DNA of 57,921 nt. Source: Chitinophagia bacterium. Its GTDB lineage: Bacteria; Bacteroidota; Bacteroidia; Chitinophagales; Chitinophagaceae. Both the position numbers and the translations under genes were made by a program. The notes beneath the pieces are model-generated. The model searched no databases. It was not told where the DNA came from and was given only the letters and a program-made list of their open reading frames with translations. Shown here piece by piece: positions 27,253 to 36,899 of the stretch (within the stretch, counting starts at the first letter, position 1; the number at the start of each line of letters is the position of its first letter). The stretch spans positions 1-57,921 of the forward strand of contig RFVO01000004.1 of assembly GCA_009928005.1 (NCBI GenBank), given 5' to 3'.

Positions 27253-27260
27253 TATTTTTG
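27253..27260 (+). promoter_or_regulatory. -7 box upstream of parA
   Basis: TATTTTTG matches TAnnTTTG exactly, 24 bases upstream of the parA ATG. A TTG lies 15 bases upstream, shorter than usual, so the -33 element is uncertain. This box also shows that the TTG at 27258 cannot be the translation start if the promoter is real. Confidence 0.5.
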
Positions 27261-27284
27261 GCAGAAATTAAGGATAACCATTTT

Positions 27285-28085
27285 ATGGCTAGAATAATAG
27301 GTATAGCAAATCAAAAAGGGGGTGTGGGTAAAACCACTTCTGCCATAAATATTGCGGCAAGTTTAGCTGTATTGGAATACAGAACCCTATTAATTGATGC
27401 CGATCCCCAAGCAAATAGTACTACAGGTGTTGGATTTGATTTACATAATATAACTACCAGTTTATACGATGGTATGATTAATCAAACTTCTCTTTCCGAT
27501 ATCATATTAAAATCAGAAATTCCTCATTTAGATGTCATCCCCTCTCATATAGATTTAGTGGGTGCCGAAATTGAATTAGTGAACCTACCTAACAGAGAGA
27601 ATGTTTTAAAAGAATTAATTGCACCTATTTCAGATCAATACGATTTCATAATAATCGACTGTTTACCTTCTTTAGGTTTAATTACCGTGAATGCATTAGT
27701 AGCCGCCGATAGTGTCATTGTTCCTGTGCAATGCGAATTCTTTGCATTAGAAGGTTTAGGTAAATTATTAAATACTATTAAAATTGTACAAAGCAGATTA
27801 AACCCTGAATTACAAATTGAAGGTATCTTAATGACCATGTACGATGGAAGACTCCGTTTAAGCAATCAAGTAGTAAGTGAAGTGCGCAAACATTTTGATG
27901 AAATGGTATTCTCTACCATCATTCATAGAAACACACGTTTAAGCGAAGCACCTAGTGTTGGTAAACCTGTTATTTTATATGATGCAGATAGTAAGGGTAC
28001 CGTTAATTATTTAAATCTAGCAAAAGAAATTTTACAAAAAAATGGCATGACTAATATGAGTAATGCCGAGCGTATAATAGATTAA
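27285..28085 (+). CDS. parA: Chromosome-partitioning ATPase ParA (Soj)
   Basis: ParA drives segregation of ParB-parS complexes. The deviant Walker [19 protein letters not shown] is at residues 7-22, with DADPQANST (Walker A') and [10 protein letters not shown] (Walker B). [13 protein letters not shown] near the end is typical of chromosomal Soj. I choose the ATG giving [10 protein letters not shown]; the frame also opens at a TTG nine codons earlier, inside the promoter. parB begins 2 bases after the stop. 266 residues, normal for chromosomal ParA. Confidence 0.96.
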   Translation: MARIIGIANQKGGVGKTTSAINIAASLAVLEYRTLLIDADPQANSTTGVGFDLHNITTSLYDGMINQTSLSDIILKSEIPHLDVIPSHIDLVGAEIELVNLPNRENVLKELIAPISDQYDFIIIDCLPSLGLITVNALVAADSVIVPVQCEFFALEGLGKLLNTIKIVQSRLNPELQIEGILMTMYDGRLRLSNQVVSEVRKHFDEMVFSTIIHRNTRLSEAPSVGKPVILYDADSKGTVNYLNLAKEILQKNGMTNMSNAERIID

Positions 28086-28087
28086 TT

Positions 28088-29020
28088 ATGAGCAAGAGCA
28101 CACCTAACAAAGACCTCATTGGAAAAGGACTTCGCTCTCTATTGCAAAATATAGACGCGGATTACAAGAACCCAGCAGGAAGAGTTCAACCTGCGGCGAT
28201 AGAAAAAGCAGTAGCTAGTAATCGTTTACTTTTAGCTGACATTATTGTCAATCCAAAGAATCCAAGAAAAGATTTTGATGAAAAAGCATTGAAAGAATTA
28301 GCGAATTCTATTCAAATACATGATTTAATACAACCTATTACTGTTGCGCAATTAGCCAATGGCAAATACCAATTAATAGCGGGTGAGCGTCGTTTTCGTG
28401 CTGCAAAAATAGCAGGCTTAAACGATTTACCAGCCTATATTAGAACTGGCAATGATAAAGAATTATTAGAATTAGCCTTACTAGAGAATTTACAAAGAGT
28501 TGACCTTAATGAAATAGAAATTGCATTAAGTTATCAGCGTATGATGGAAGAATTAAATTATACACAAGAAAAAGTGGCAGAAAGAATGGGCGTAGACAGA
28601 TCTACTATTTCTAACTATATTAGATTATTAGAACTTCCACCTAGCTTGCAAGCAGCTCTTCGTAATGGTAGTTTAAGTATAAGTTTAGCCAAACTATTAT
28701 TAGGCAAAGAAATTGAGAAGCAATTATTCTTATTTAAAGAAATTACGGAGAAGGGTTTAACCGTTAAACAAACAGAAGAACTTATTCGTAAAATGAATTT
28801 AGCAGGTAAGTCCTATACGCCTTCTATGACTAATGGGACTGCTACAAAAAACCAATTATCTCCGGTTTATAAAAAGTTAGAAGATAAATTAACTAGTCAT
28901 TTGTCTACCAAGGTTATTTTACAACACCAAAAAAATGGTAGCGGAAAAATTACAATTGAATACTCTGATCTTAACGGTTTAAATAAAATACTAGAAGCAA
29001 TGCAATTAAGCATTAGCTAA
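28088..29020 (+). CDS. parB: Chromosome-partitioning protein ParB
   Basis: ParB binds parS and spreads as a CTP-dependent clamp. The 310-residue protein has the N-terminal CTP-binding domain (IIVNPKNPRKDFDEKALKELANSI and the AGERRFRA box), a helix-turn-helix (TQEKVAERMGVDRSTISNYIRLLELP) and a short C-terminal dimer domain. It is coupled to parA. I did not find a canonical parS palindrome in the window. Confidence 0.96.
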   Translation: MSKSTPNKDLIGKGLRSLLQNIDADYKNPAGRVQPAAIEKAVASNRLLLADIIVNPKNPRKDFDEKALKELANSIQIHDLIQPITVAQLANGKYQLIAGERRFRAAKIAGLNDLPAYIRTGNDKELLELALLENLQRVDLNEIEIALSYQRMMEELNYTQEKVAERMGVDRSTISNYIRLLELPPSLQAALRNGSLSISLAKLLLGKEIEKQLFLFKEITEKGLTVKQTEELIRKMNLAGKSYTPSMTNGTATKNQLSPVYKKLEDKLTSHLSTKVILQHQKNGSGKITIEYSDLNGLNKILEAMQLSIS

Positions 29021-29053
29021 TTGTATTTTTAAAAAAAATGGAATTTATTTAGG

Positions 29054-29626
29054 ATGCGGCTATTATACACTTTACTTCTGCTGCTAATATTGCAGCCCTC
29101 TGCAAATAGCCAAGATAGCGCCTATATTAAAAAAACCGATACCCTTCAACATCATATTCCACGCAGGGCTACAAGAAGGTCGGCCATCATTCCAGGTTGG
29201 GGCCAGCTGTATAATAAACAATATTGGAAAGTTCCTTTAGTATATGGAGTACTAGCCATACCTGCTTCTACTTATGTATACAACAATGACATGTACCTGA
29301 AAACAAAGTTTGCTTATGAAGCAAAGTTTAAAGCAGAGAAGGGCGATAATAGTGACCTATCCAAAATTGATTCAAAATTGCAAAACTTAAGTATTGGTTC
29401 ATTACAAAGTTACCGTAATATATTTAGAAGAGACAGAGACTACTCAATCATGTACTTTATTCTAGCCTGGGGTGTGAATGTAGTAGACGCAACTGTATCT
29501 GGACAGTTAAAAGAATTTGATGTAAGTAATAATTTATCCTTTAGAATGGTACCTTATGTTCAACCTCAACAGCAACAAACAGGACTTTCCTTACAATTTC
29601 ATTTTAAAAGTAATCATTCAAAATAA
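29054..29626 (+). CDS. DUF5683 domain membrane protein
   Basis: A 190-residue protein with an N-terminal signal (ending near SANSQ). A conserved AIIPGWGQLYNKQYWKVPLVYG segment follows, then a second hydrophobic stretch (IMYFILAWGVNVVDATVSG). This is the DUF5683 family, often found between parB and dapB in Bacteroidota. The role is unknown. It is probably in the same transcript, 33 bases after parB and 14 bases before dapB. Confidence 0.82.
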   Translation: MRLLYTLLLLLILQPSANSQDSAYIKKTDTLQHHIPRRATRRSAIIPGWGQLYNKQYWKVPLVYGVLAIPASTYVYNNDMYLKTKFAYEAKFKAEKGDNSDLSKIDSKLQNLSIGSLQSYRNIFRRDRDYSIMYFILAWGVNVVDATVSGQLKEFDVSNNLSFRMVPYVQPQQQQTGLSLQFHFKSNHSK

Positions 29627-29640
29627 TTTAAAACGGAAAC

Positions 29641-30369
29641 ATGAAAATAGCAATTATAGGATACGGAAAAATGGGCAAGGCTATCGAAGAAATTGCTGTA
29701 GCTAAAGGGCACGAAATAATTTTAAAAATAGACGCTGCAAATACTTCCGATTTTACAAAAGAAAATATTCAAAATGCCGATGTAGCTATTGAATTTACCG
29801 GACCCCAATCTGCTTTTGAAAATATTACTAAATGTATTCAGTGGGGTGTGCCTGTTGTTTCTGGATCCACTGGATGGTTAGACAATTTTGAAAAAGCTAA
29901 AAAGCTTTGTGAAGAAAAAAAAGGTTGTTTACTTTATGCAAGCAATTTTAGTATTGGCGTAAATTTATTTTTTGAAATTAACAAGCAGGTGGCTGCTTTA
30001 ATGGAGCCCTATGATAATTATGATGTATCTATGACAGAAATACATCATACAGAAAAAAAGGATGCCCCTAGTGGAACAGCCATAAGTTTAGCGGAACAAA
30101 TACTAGCCAAAATAGGAAGGAAAAATAAATGGGTGAACGAACCCAGCAATGAGTCAAGCAATGAGGCGAGTAACTTAATAATTCGTTCTGAAAGGATAGA
30201 CCCTGCACCTGGAACACATAGCATTATTTATAATTCGCCTATTGACAGCATTGAAATAAAGCATACGGCACATACGCGCAAAGGCTTTGCTGGCGGCGCG
30301 GTATTAGCAGCAGAATTTGTCCATAAAAAAATAGGTATCTTTACGATGAGCAATGTCTTAGGTCTTTAA
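29641..30369 (+). CDS. dapB: 4-hydroxy-tetrahydrodipicolinate reductase
   Basis: DapB reduces the product of DapA in lysine and diaminopimelate synthesis. The NAD(P)H loop IIGYGKMGKAIEE is at the N-terminus. The catalytic EIHHTEKKDAPSGTA motif (His and Lys) is near residue 134, and the IRSERIDPAPGTHSI and HTAHTRKGFAGGAVLAAEF segments follow. 242 residues. A short Ser/Asn/Glu-rich insertion (NEPSNESSNEASN) near residue 165 is unlike the core. dapD of the same pathway is at the other end of the window. Confidence 0.95.
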   Translation: MKIAIIGYGKMGKAIEEIAVAKGHEIILKIDAANTSDFTKENIQNADVAIEFTGPQSAFENITKCIQWGVPVVSGSTGWLDNFEKAKKLCEEKKGCLLYASNFSIGVNLFFEINKQVAALMEPYDNYDVSMTEIHHTEKKDAPSGTAISLAEQILAKIGRKNKWVNEPSNESSNEASNLIIRSERIDPAPGTHSIIYNSPIDSIEIKHTAHTRKGFAGGAVLAAEFVHKKIGIFTMSNVLGL

Positions 30370-30378
30370 TCATTCAAT

Positions 30379-30792
30379 ATGCTATCAAAAAAAACTCAAT
30401 ATGCTTTACAAGCGCTCTCCTATATGGTGGAGAAAAATTGCGATAACCCTATTTTAATAGCAGAAATTGCTAATAAAAAAAATATACCAATTAAATTTTT
30501 AGAGAATATTTTATTAGAATTGAGGAAAGCTGGTTTTTTAGAAAGTAAAAAAGGAAAACATGGTGGTTACTTTTTTGCCCAAGTGCCAGAAAAAATAAAA
30601 TTATCATCCATCTTTAGAGTTATCGAAGGCCCTATTGCCCTACTTCCTTGTGTGAGTTTAAATTTTTATGAAAAATGTGCCGACTGTAATGAGAAAAAAT
30701 GTGGCATTAATAAGGTCATGGCTGCGGTACGCGATAATACATTAGCCATCTTGGACAATAAAACAGTAGCAGACTTAAGTGCTATAAAATAA
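30379..30792 (+). CDS. Rrf2-family transcriptional regulator with a four-cysteine cluster
   Basis: A 137-residue winged-helix protein that begins MLSKKTQYALQALSYM and contains KHGGYFF at the wing, as in Rrf2/IscR. Cysteines at 91, 100, 103 and 108 (C-x8-C-x2-C-x4-C) suggest an iron-sulfur or other redox cluster, with spacing unlike E. coli IscR (three Cys plus His). It may sense iron-sulfur status, oxidants or nitric oxide. It lies 9 bases after dapB and 5 before the next gene; no target site can be named. Confidence 0.88.
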   Translation: MLSKKTQYALQALSYMVEKNCDNPILIAEIANKKNIPIKFLENILLELRKAGFLESKKGKHGGYFFAQVPEKIKLSSIFRVIEGPIALLPCVSLNFYEKCADCNEKKCGINKVMAAVRDNTLAILDNKTVADLSAIK

Positions 30793-30797
30793 ACGAT

Positions 30798-31556
30798 ATG
30801 AAAAAAATATTTCTTCTGTTTTTCATAGTTATTGCATTTAATGCTTCTTCACAAAGTTTAATTGGGGGTGATAATATTTTAAAAACTAATTTATCGGCAG
30901 ATGCTATCAATAACTATAACATCACTTTTGAGAAAAGTATTAACCACTTTATTTCTTTATCAGTGAATTATAAAAATATGCCACTTTCTAAATTGCCATT
31001 AAAAGCCATCACAAAACAATTTATTAAAAACCCCGATATTGATTTTGATAATTTTAAAATTGGTAATACTACAATTACTTTCGAAGGCCGTTTTTATTTA
31101 GGCTTGTCTAAAATGTCTGGTTTTTATATAGGACCCTATATTCGTTATGGTAATTATGACTTATCTGTGCCTGCTTCCTATACCTATACACCCGATAAAA
31201 TTTTTCCTACTGAAATTGTAAAACCCATTACAGCGGTCGCTACATTAGATGGCACAGTAAGAACCCAAAGTTATGGTGCTCATGTAGGTATGCAGTTTCA
31301 ACTATTAACTAAATTGGTTTTAGATATTTCATTTATGGGAGGTCATTATGGAACATCTACTGGTAAACTTGAATTTAGCCCACCAGGTGGATTCCCAAAA
31401 CCAGCCCAGGTAGCTTTAAAACAAGTATTAGACAATACCAAAGCAGCCCCTTTTAAATTTAAATCAATAGTAGATGCTACTAAGGCAAGCGTTGATATGG
31501 AAGGCCCTTGGTGGGGTTTAAGGGGACTGGGTATTGGCCTTGGATTAAGATTTTAA
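30798..31556 (+). CDS. Predicted outer-membrane beta-barrel protein
   Basis: A 252-residue exported protein with a signal peptide (ending near NASSQS), alternating amphipathic strands (ITFEGRFYLGLSKMSGFYIGPYIRYGNY, GAHVGMQFQLLTKLVLDISFMGGHYG) and the terminal GLGIGLGLRF expected of an outer-membrane barrel. It may belong to the DUF3575-like group, which I cannot confirm. It is in the dapB-Rrf2 run; the kdsA promoter begins inside its last codons. Confidence 0.72.
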   Translation: MKKIFLLFFIVIAFNASSQSLIGGDNILKTNLSADAINNYNITFEKSINHFISLSVNYKNMPLSKLPLKAITKQFIKNPDIDFDNFKIGNTTITFEGRFYLGLSKMSGFYIGPYIRYGNYDLSVPASYTYTPDKIFPTEIVKPITAVATLDGTVRTQSYGAHVGMQFQLLTKLVLDISFMGGHYGTSTGKLEFSPPGGFPKPAQVALKQVLDNTKAAPFKFKSIVDATKASVDMEGPWWGLRGLGIGLGLRF

Positions 31557-31570
31557 ATATGCTAGCTTTG
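31540..31570 (+). promoter_or_regulatory. kdsA promoter (-33 TTG, -7 TAGCTTTG)
   Basis: TAGCTTTG (31563-31570) matches TAnnTTTG exactly. TTG (31540-31542) lies exactly 20 bases upstream, inside the end of the preceding gene. The -7 box sits in a GCTAGC-TTT-GCTAGC repeat. Start of transcription is expected near 31575, about 16 bases before the kdsA ATG. Confidence 0.7.
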
Positions 31571-31590
31571 CTAGCTCAAAACAGTATCAA

Positions 31591-32415
31591 ATGAACGCTC
31601 CATTTTTAAAAGATTTATTTAAAGGCCAAAGCTACGATGCAGACCAATTTTTTTTAATTGCTGGGCCTTGTGTAGTGGAGAATGAAGAATTGGTCATGGA
31701 AATTGGAGAAAAGGTTTCTACCTTATGTAAAAAATTAGGCATTGCCTATATATTTAAAGCAAGCTATAGAAAAGCAAATAGAACAAGCGCCAATTCTTTT
31801 ACAGGCATTGGAGATGACACAGGCATGGAACTTATTAAAAAAGTAGGCGCTACTTATAAAGTACCTACTACTTCAGATATTCATGCACATGACGAAGCAG
31901 CCATTGCCGCAAAGTATATTGATATTTTACAGATACCAGCTTTCTTATGTCGTCAAACCGACTTACTTATTGCTGCTGCTGAAACAGGAAAAATTGTGAA
32001 TGTAAAAAAAGGACAATTTTTAAGTGGGGCTTCTATGAAATTTGCAGTAGATAAAATAAAATTAGCAGGCAATGACAAAGTAATGCTAACTGAACGCGGT
32101 AATACATTTGGTTATCAAGACCTAGTAGTAGACTATAGAAATATTCCAGCCATGGCAGAAAATGGCGTACCAGTAATAATGGATTGTACGCATTCATTAC
32201 AACAACCTAATCAAACAAGTGGTGTTACTGGAGGAAACCCTCAATTAATAGAAACTATTGCTAAAGCTGCTATTGCCACTGGTGCACATGGATTATTTAT
32301 TGAAACACATCCAAAACCTGCTCAAGCAAAAAGCGATGGTGCTAATATGTTACCATTAGATAAACTAGCTCCTTTATTAGAAAAATTAGTGAGACTTAAA
32401 AAAGCAGTTATTTAG
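31591..32415 (+). CDS. kdsA: 3-deoxy-8-phosphooctulonate (KDO-8-phosphate) synthase
   Basis: KdsA condenses phosphoenolpyruvate with arabinose-5-phosphate to make the KDO of lipid A-core LPS. The 274-residue TIM barrel shows LIAGPCVVENE, FKASYRKANRTS, TDIHA-type TSDIHAHDEA, IPAFLCRQTDLL, NVKKGQFLSG, LTERGNTFGY and a late IETHPKPAQAKSDGAN segment. The KANRTS and GQFLS forms separate it from DAHP synthase. Whether it is metal-dependent is not settled here. Confidence 0.96.
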   Translation: MNAPFLKDLFKGQSYDADQFFLIAGPCVVENEELVMEIGEKVSTLCKKLGIAYIFKASYRKANRTSANSFTGIGDDTGMELIKKVGATYKVPTTSDIHAHDEAAIAAKYIDILQIPAFLCRQTDLLIAAAETGKIVNVKKGQFLSGASMKFAVDKIKLAGNDKVMLTERGNTFGYQDLVVDYRNIPAMAENGVPVIMDCTHSLQQPNQTSGVTGGNPQLIETIAKAAIATGAHGLFIETHPKPAQAKSDGANMLPLDKLAPLLEKLVRLKKAVI

Positions 32416-32433
32416 TTTTTACAACTAATAATG

Positions 32434-32655
32434 TTAAAAATATTTCATTGGATTTCTTTTTCCAAGTAGAATATATCTGCGGATACTTCTCCAAAAAGCA
32501 AGTACCATATATACAATTACAGGAGAACCAAAAGTGAGAAAGGAAATATAGATAAACCACATTCTTATTTTGCTAGTAGCAATACCCAAACGCTCTCCTA
32601 TTGCGGTACAAACCCCAAATGCGTGTAATTCAAAAAAATCCTTCATTTTTTGCAT
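32434..32655 (-). CDS. Small PspC-like membrane protein
   Basis: A 73-residue protein. [22 protein letters not shown] resembles the start of the PspC domain (FGVCAGLAEYLG-like). A hydrophobic helix follows ([22 protein letters not shown]) and a basic tail ends the protein. PspC-type proteins sit in the inner membrane in envelope stress systems. The start may instead be three codons in (32646). It is convergent with kdsA and divergent from acn. Family call is likely but the protein is short. Confidence 0.7.
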   Translation of the reverse strand: MQKMKDFFELHAFGVCTAIGERLGIATSKIRMWFIYISFLTFGSPVIVYMVLAFWRSIRRYILLGKRNPMKYF

Positions 32656-32741
32656 AGAAAAGACATTAAAATCTACTGCAATCTATCAAAAAAAGTGGAC
32701 ATAAAGTGCATTTTTTGCTTCAACCGGGATCAATTTTGGCT

Positions 32742-32749
32742 TACCTTTG
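32742..32749 (+). promoter_or_regulatory. -7 box upstream of aconitase
   Basis: TACCTTTG matches TAnnTTTG exactly, 29 bases upstream of the acn ATG. A TTTG occurs 24 bases upstream of the box, one base beyond the usual range. The longer acn frame that opens at 32650 would lie upstream of this promoter. Confidence 0.6.
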
Positions 32750-32778
32750 CCCCAATTTTAACAACAAAACTAAGTACC

Positions 32779-35046
32779 ATGGCTTTTGATATTGAAATGA
32801 TCAAAAAATTGTATGCTGCAATGCCAGCAAAAGTGGAAGCGGCTCGTAAATTATTAGGACGCCCCCTAAGCTTATCTGAGAAAATATTATTCTCTCATTT
32901 ACATATCGATCAAAAATTAGAAAGCTTTGAAAGAGGTGGTTCTTATGTCGATTTTGCACCAGACCGTGTGGCTATGCAAGACGCCACAGCACAAATGGCA
33001 TTATTGCAATTTATGCAAGCAGGTCGTCCTAAAGTAGCCGTTCCAAGTACGGTGCATTGCGACCATTTAATTTCTGCGAAAGTAGAAGCCAAACAAGATT
33101 TACAAGTAGCCACTACAGACAGCAAAGAAGTGTATGATTTCTTGGCCTCTGTATCTAATAAATATGGTTTAGGATTTTGGAAACCAGGTGCAGGTATTAT
33201 TCACCAAGTAGTTTTAGAAAACTATGCATTCCCAGGTGGTTTAATGATAGGAACCGATTCTCACACTGTGAATGCAGGTGGACTAGGTATGATTGCCATT
33301 GGTGTAGGTGGAGCAGATGCTTGTGATGTAATGGCAGGACTTCCATGGGAATTAAAATGGCCTAAATTAATTGGTATTAAATTAACAGGAAAATTAAATG
33401 GATGGACAGCGCCTAAAGATGTTATCTTAAAAGTGGCAGGTATTCTAACTGTAAAAGGTGGAACAGGTGCTATTGTTGAATATTTTGGAGAAGGTGCGAC
33501 AAGTATGAGTTGCACAGGTAAAGGAACCATTTGTAATATGGGTGCTGAAATTGGAGCTACTACTTCTACATTTGGATATGATGCAAGCATGAGCCGTTAT
33601 TTACAATCTACTGGAAGAGCTGATGTGGCTGCTTTAGCAGATACAGTGGCTGCGCATTTAACTGCAGACCCTGAAGTATACACAAGCCCAGAGAAATACT
33701 TTGATCAAGTGATTGAAATTGATTTGAATACTTTAGAACCACACTTAAACGGACCTTTCACTCCAGATTTAGCGACACCTATTTCTAAAATGAAAGAAGC
33801 TGCTGCTGCCAACGGATGGCCTACCAAAATTGAAGTGGGTTTAATTGGAAGTTGCACAAACTCTTCTTATGAAGATATTAGCCGTGCGGTAAGTTTAGCG
33901 AAACAAGTTTCAGCTAAAGGTTTAACCATGCAGTCTGAATACTTAATTACACCAGGTTCTGAGCAAGTAAGATATACTATTGAAAGAGATGGTTTCTTAG
34001 ACGTGTTTAGCCAAATTGGTGCCAAAGTATTTGCAAATGCTTGCGGGCCTTGTATTGGAATGTGGGAGCGTGTAGGTGCAGAGAAAAAAGAAAAAAATAC
34101 CATTGTACATTCTTTTAATAGAAACTTTGCAAAGCGTGCCGATGGCAACCCGAATACTTTTGCCTTTGTAGGTTCTCCTGAATTAATTACGGCATTAGCT
34201 ATTGCTGGTGATTTAAATTTTAATCCATTAACAGATACACTTACTAATAATAAAGGCGAGCAAGTAAAATTAGATGCACCTACTGGTGATGAATTACCAG
34301 TGAAAGGTTTTGCAGTAGAAGATGCAGGCTACCAAGCACCAGCAGAAGATGGTTCTAAAGTAACAATTGCAGTAGATCCTAATTCAAAGCGTTTACAATT
34401 ATTAGATCCTTTTGCAGCATGGGAAGGCACCGATTTAAAATCGTTGAAATTATTAATTAAGGCAAAAGGAAAATGTACCACCGACCATATCTCAATGGCA
34501 GGTCCTTGGTTAAAATTCCGTGGCCACTTAGATAACATTTCTAATAACTTATTAATAGGTGCTGTGAATTTCTTCAATGATAAAACAGATAATGTTAAAA
34601 GTCAAATCACTGGTAATTACGATACTGTTCCAAAAACACAAAGAGCTTATAAAGCAGCAGGCGTAGGAACAATTGTAGTAGGTGATGAAAACTACGGAGA
34701 AGGAAGTTCTCGTGAGCATGCCGCCATGGAGCCAAGACATTTAGGTGTTAGAGTGGTGTTGACAAAATCATTTGCTCGTATTCACGAAACTAACTTGAAA
34801 AAGCAAGGGATGTTGGCATTAACATTTGCTAACAAAGCCGATTACGATAAAATTTTAGAAGATGATACCATTGATGTAATTGGATTAACTCAATTTACTG
34901 CAGGTAAACCTCTTAACCTGGTATTGACGCATAAAGATGGCACTGTGGATACCATTGAGGCCAATCATACTTATAACCAACAACAAATTGAGTGGTTTAA
35001 AGCAGGTGGTGCTTTGAATATTATTAGAAAACAAGTAGCGGGATGA
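32779..35046 (+). CDS. acn: Aconitate hydratase
   Basis: Aconitase interconverts citrate and isocitrate in the TCA cycle. The 755-residue enzyme binds a [4Fe-4S] cluster through the Cys of [12 protein letters not shown] and the pair in [37 protein letters not shown] and the C-terminal swivel domain [22 protein letters not shown] are present. It is closest in layout to mitochondrial-type aconitase. I choose the ATG giving [12 protein letters not shown] behind the promoter. The stop overlaps the next gene by four bases. Confidence 0.97.
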   Translation: MAFDIEMIKKLYAAMPAKVEAARKLLGRPLSLSEKILFSHLHIDQKLESFERGGSYVDFAPDRVAMQDATAQMALLQFMQAGRPKVAVPSTVHCDHLISAKVEAKQDLQVATTDSKEVYDFLASVSNKYGLGFWKPGAGIIHQVVLENYAFPGGLMIGTDSHTVNAGGLGMIAIGVGGADACDVMAGLPWELKWPKLIGIKLTGKLNGWTAPKDVILKVAGILTVKGGTGAIVEYFGEGATSMSCTGKGTICNMGAEIGATTSTFGYDASMSRYLQSTGRADVAALADTVAAHLTADPEVYTSPEKYFDQVIEIDLNTLEPHLNGPFTPDLATPISKMKEAAAANGWPTKIEVGLIGSCTNSSYEDISRAVSLAKQVSAKGLTMQSEYLITPGSEQVRYTIERDGFLDVFSQIGAKVFANACGPCIGMWERVGAEKKEKNTIVHSFNRNFAKRADGNPNTFAFVGSPELITALAIAGDLNFNPLTDTLTNNKGEQVKLDAPTGDELPVKGFAVEDAGYQAPAEDGSKVTIAVDPNSKRLQLLDPFAAWEGTDLKSLKLLIKAKGKCTTDHISMAGPWLKFRGHLDNISNNLLIGAVNFFNDKTDNVKSQITGNYDTVPKTQRAYKAAGVGTIVVGDENYGEGSSREHAAMEPRHLGVRVVLTKSFARIHETNLKKQGMLALTFANKADYDKILEDDTIDVIGLTQFTAGKPLNLVLTHKDGTVDTIEANHTYNQQQIEWFKAGGALNIIRKQVAG

Positions 35047-36080
35047 TTAACACAGCACTTGTTTCTTTTGGTATGAGTGGAAAATTATTCCATGCGCCTT
35101 TTATTGACACCAACCCTCATTTTAATTTAGTGGGCTGTTGGGAAAGGTCTCAAAAAAATATTCAAGCTATTTACCCAGGCACAAAATCCTTCAGTAGTTA
35201 TGAAGAAATATTAAACGACCCAACCATTCATTTAGTGGTAGTGAACACACCTAATGATACCCATTATGAATATACCAAACAAGCTTTACTAGCAGGTAAA
35301 CATGTGGTGACTGAAAAGGCATTTACGGTAACTGTCAAAGAAGCAGAGGAGTTAGACGCTTTAGCGCAAAAATTAAATTTAAAATTAGCGGTTTACCATA
35401 ATAGAAGATACGACGCCGACTTTTTAACGCTTCAAAAATTAATTGCAGAAGATAAAATTGGAACATTTTTAGACATACAAATATCTTTTGAAAGATATAG
35501 AACCACCTTAAGTCCTAAAGTACATAAGGAAACCAATACACCAGGTTCTGGAGTATTATACGATTTAGGACCTCACTTAATTGACCAAGCCTTACTATTA
35601 AGCGGTATGCCAACATCTGTTTTTGCAGATATTAGAACTACTAGAAAAGTAGGCAAGGTTGATGATTATTTCACACTACTACTTTACTACCCTAACCACA
35701 GAATTTTATTAACCAGTGGAATGGTATATATGCAACAGTTACCTGCCTATAAAATTTATGGAACCAAGGGTTGCTTTATAAAATACAGAGCCGATATACA
35801 AGAAGAGGATTTACTTGCAGGTAAAAAACCCAATACACCAAATTGGGGCGTGGAAGCTAAAGAAAAATGGGGCGTATTAAGTACAGATACAGAAGGTAAA
35901 ATAAGTACTGAAACTATACCTAGTTTAGCAGGTAATTACGGAACCTTTTATGAGAAAATGGCATACGCTATTAACCATAACGAAGAAGTCCCTACTTCTG
36001 CAAAGCATGGCACAGCTATTATACGCATACTAGAAGCTGCAAGAGCAAGCTTTGCCGCAGGAAAAACTATAGTTCTTTAG
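35043..36080 (+). CDS. Gfo/Idh/MocA-family oxidoreductase
   Basis: A 345-residue NAD(P)-dependent oxidoreductase. The N-terminal Rossmann segment is [50 protein letters not shown] carries the EK(A/P) lysine, and [17 protein letters not shown] the usual active-site His. The HAPF form is typical of the YdgJ/YhhX/scyllo-inositol-type branch; the sugar or inositol substrate is unknown. Its ATG overlaps the acn stop (ATGA), so the two are translationally coupled. Confidence 0.9.
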   Translation: MINTALVSFGMSGKLFHAPFIDTNPHFNLVGCWERSQKNIQAIYPGTKSFSSYEEILNDPTIHLVVVNTPNDTHYEYTKQALLAGKHVVTEKAFTVTVKEAEELDALAQKLNLKLAVYHNRRYDADFLTLQKLIAEDKIGTFLDIQISFERYRTTLSPKVHKETNTPGSGVLYDLGPHLIDQALLLSGMPTSVFADIRTTRKVGKVDDYFTLLLYYPNHRILLTSGMVYMQQLPAYKIYGTKGCFIKYRADIQEEDLLAGKKPNTPNWGVEAKEKWGVLSTDTEGKISTETIPSLAGNYGTFYEKMAYAINHNEEVPTSAKHGTAIIRILEAARASFAAGKTIVL

Positions 36081-36117
36081 ACTTCGAATTTATAAAATTA
36101 ACTATAGCAATTTTATC

Positions 36118-36789
36118 ATGGCACATCCCTACTCAATAGCCATTCAAAAAAAATTTGCTGCGCATAAAAATGATAAAGCAGCAAAGGGAGCCAAAGCTTA
36201 TTTGCTTAATCAATTTGAATTCTATGGAATTAAAACACCCCTAAGAAGAAAACTGTGCAAAGAGTTTTATAAAGCAAACCCCATTAACACGCATAAAGAA
36301 TTAACTACACTTGTTAAAGAATGCTTTGAAGCCCCTGAAAGAGAAATGCATTATTTTGCCATTGAACTTTTAGGTTATCATAAAAAATTATGGTCAAAGC
36401 AAACCATTTCTTTAATAGAATGGATAATTACCCACAAAAGTTGGTGGGACTCGGTAGACAGTACAAACTCACATGTCATTGGTAAATTCTTTGTGGAATT
36501 TCCAGAATACATAAAGCCCACCACTTCTAAATGGAATAAGTCAAGTAATATTTGGCTACAAAGAATGAGTATTTTATTTCAATTAATGTACAAGGATAAA
36601 ACCGATACTCAATTACTTACAAAGTACATTGAGCACTGCCAACTAGAAGAAGAATTTTTTATCCGCAAGGCCATTGGCTGGGCGCTTCGCGCCTATGCCT
36701 ATACCGATGCTAAATGGGTGAAAGCATTTATTAAAACACATTCTAAGCTTTCCAACTTATCTAAGCGCGAAGCGCTTAAACATTGTTAA
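36118..36789 (+). CDS. AlkD-type DNA alkylation repair glycosylase
   Basis: A 223-residue all-helical HEAT-like protein. KTPLRRKLCKEFYK is at the N-terminus. The active-site region HKSWWDSVDS includes Trp109 and Asp114, then WLQRM has Arg149, and FFIRKAIGWALR has Trp188. These match, within one residue, the Trp, Asp, Arg and Trp known in Bacillus cereus AlkD. It should remove bulky or positively charged alkylated bases. A terminator follows directly. Confidence 0.9.
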   Translation: MAHPYSIAIQKKFAAHKNDKAAKGAKAYLLNQFEFYGIKTPLRRKLCKEFYKANPINTHKELTTLVKECFEAPEREMHYFAIELLGYHKKLWSKQTISLIEWIITHKSWWDSVDSTNSHVIGKFFVEFPEYIKPTTSKWNKSSNIWLQRMSILFQLMYKDKTDTQLLTKYIEHCQLEEEFFIRKAIGWALRAYAYTDAKWVKAFIKTHSKLSNLSKREALKHC

Positions 36790-36812
36790 GATTTTTCAAA
36801 TCTTAATTTTTT
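36788..36812 (+). terminator. Intrinsic terminator after the AlkD gene
   Basis: AAGATTT and AAATCTT form a 7-pair stem around TTC, followed by AATTTTTT. The hairpin begins within the stop codon of the AlkD gene. Another stem (TAAGCGC/GCGCTTA, 36762-36778) lies just before it in the coding sequence. Confidence 0.75.
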
Positions 36813-36852
36813 ATGAGATTCGAAAAACTGCGAGAAGCTTTAAAGCATCAAT

Positions 36853-36878
36853 AAAAAAGTCCCGATAAATCGGGACTT
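36853..36878 (-). terminator. Intrinsic terminator after fsa
   Basis: On the minus strand AAGTCCCGA and TCGGGACTT form a 9-pair stem around a 4-base loop, followed by a run of six T. It lies 22 bases past the fsa stop. Confidence 0.88.
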
Positions 36879-36899
36879 CCTAAAATGTTATGGTTATGC

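Noticed and set aside
27200..29100. Search for parS near parAB
   Set aside because: No CACGTG-centred palindrome of the parS type was seen around parA and parB, so no site is called.
32650..32778. N-terminal extension of aconitase
   Set aside because: It lies upstream of an exact -7 box and carries no conserved residues; the ATG at 32779 starts the family sequence.
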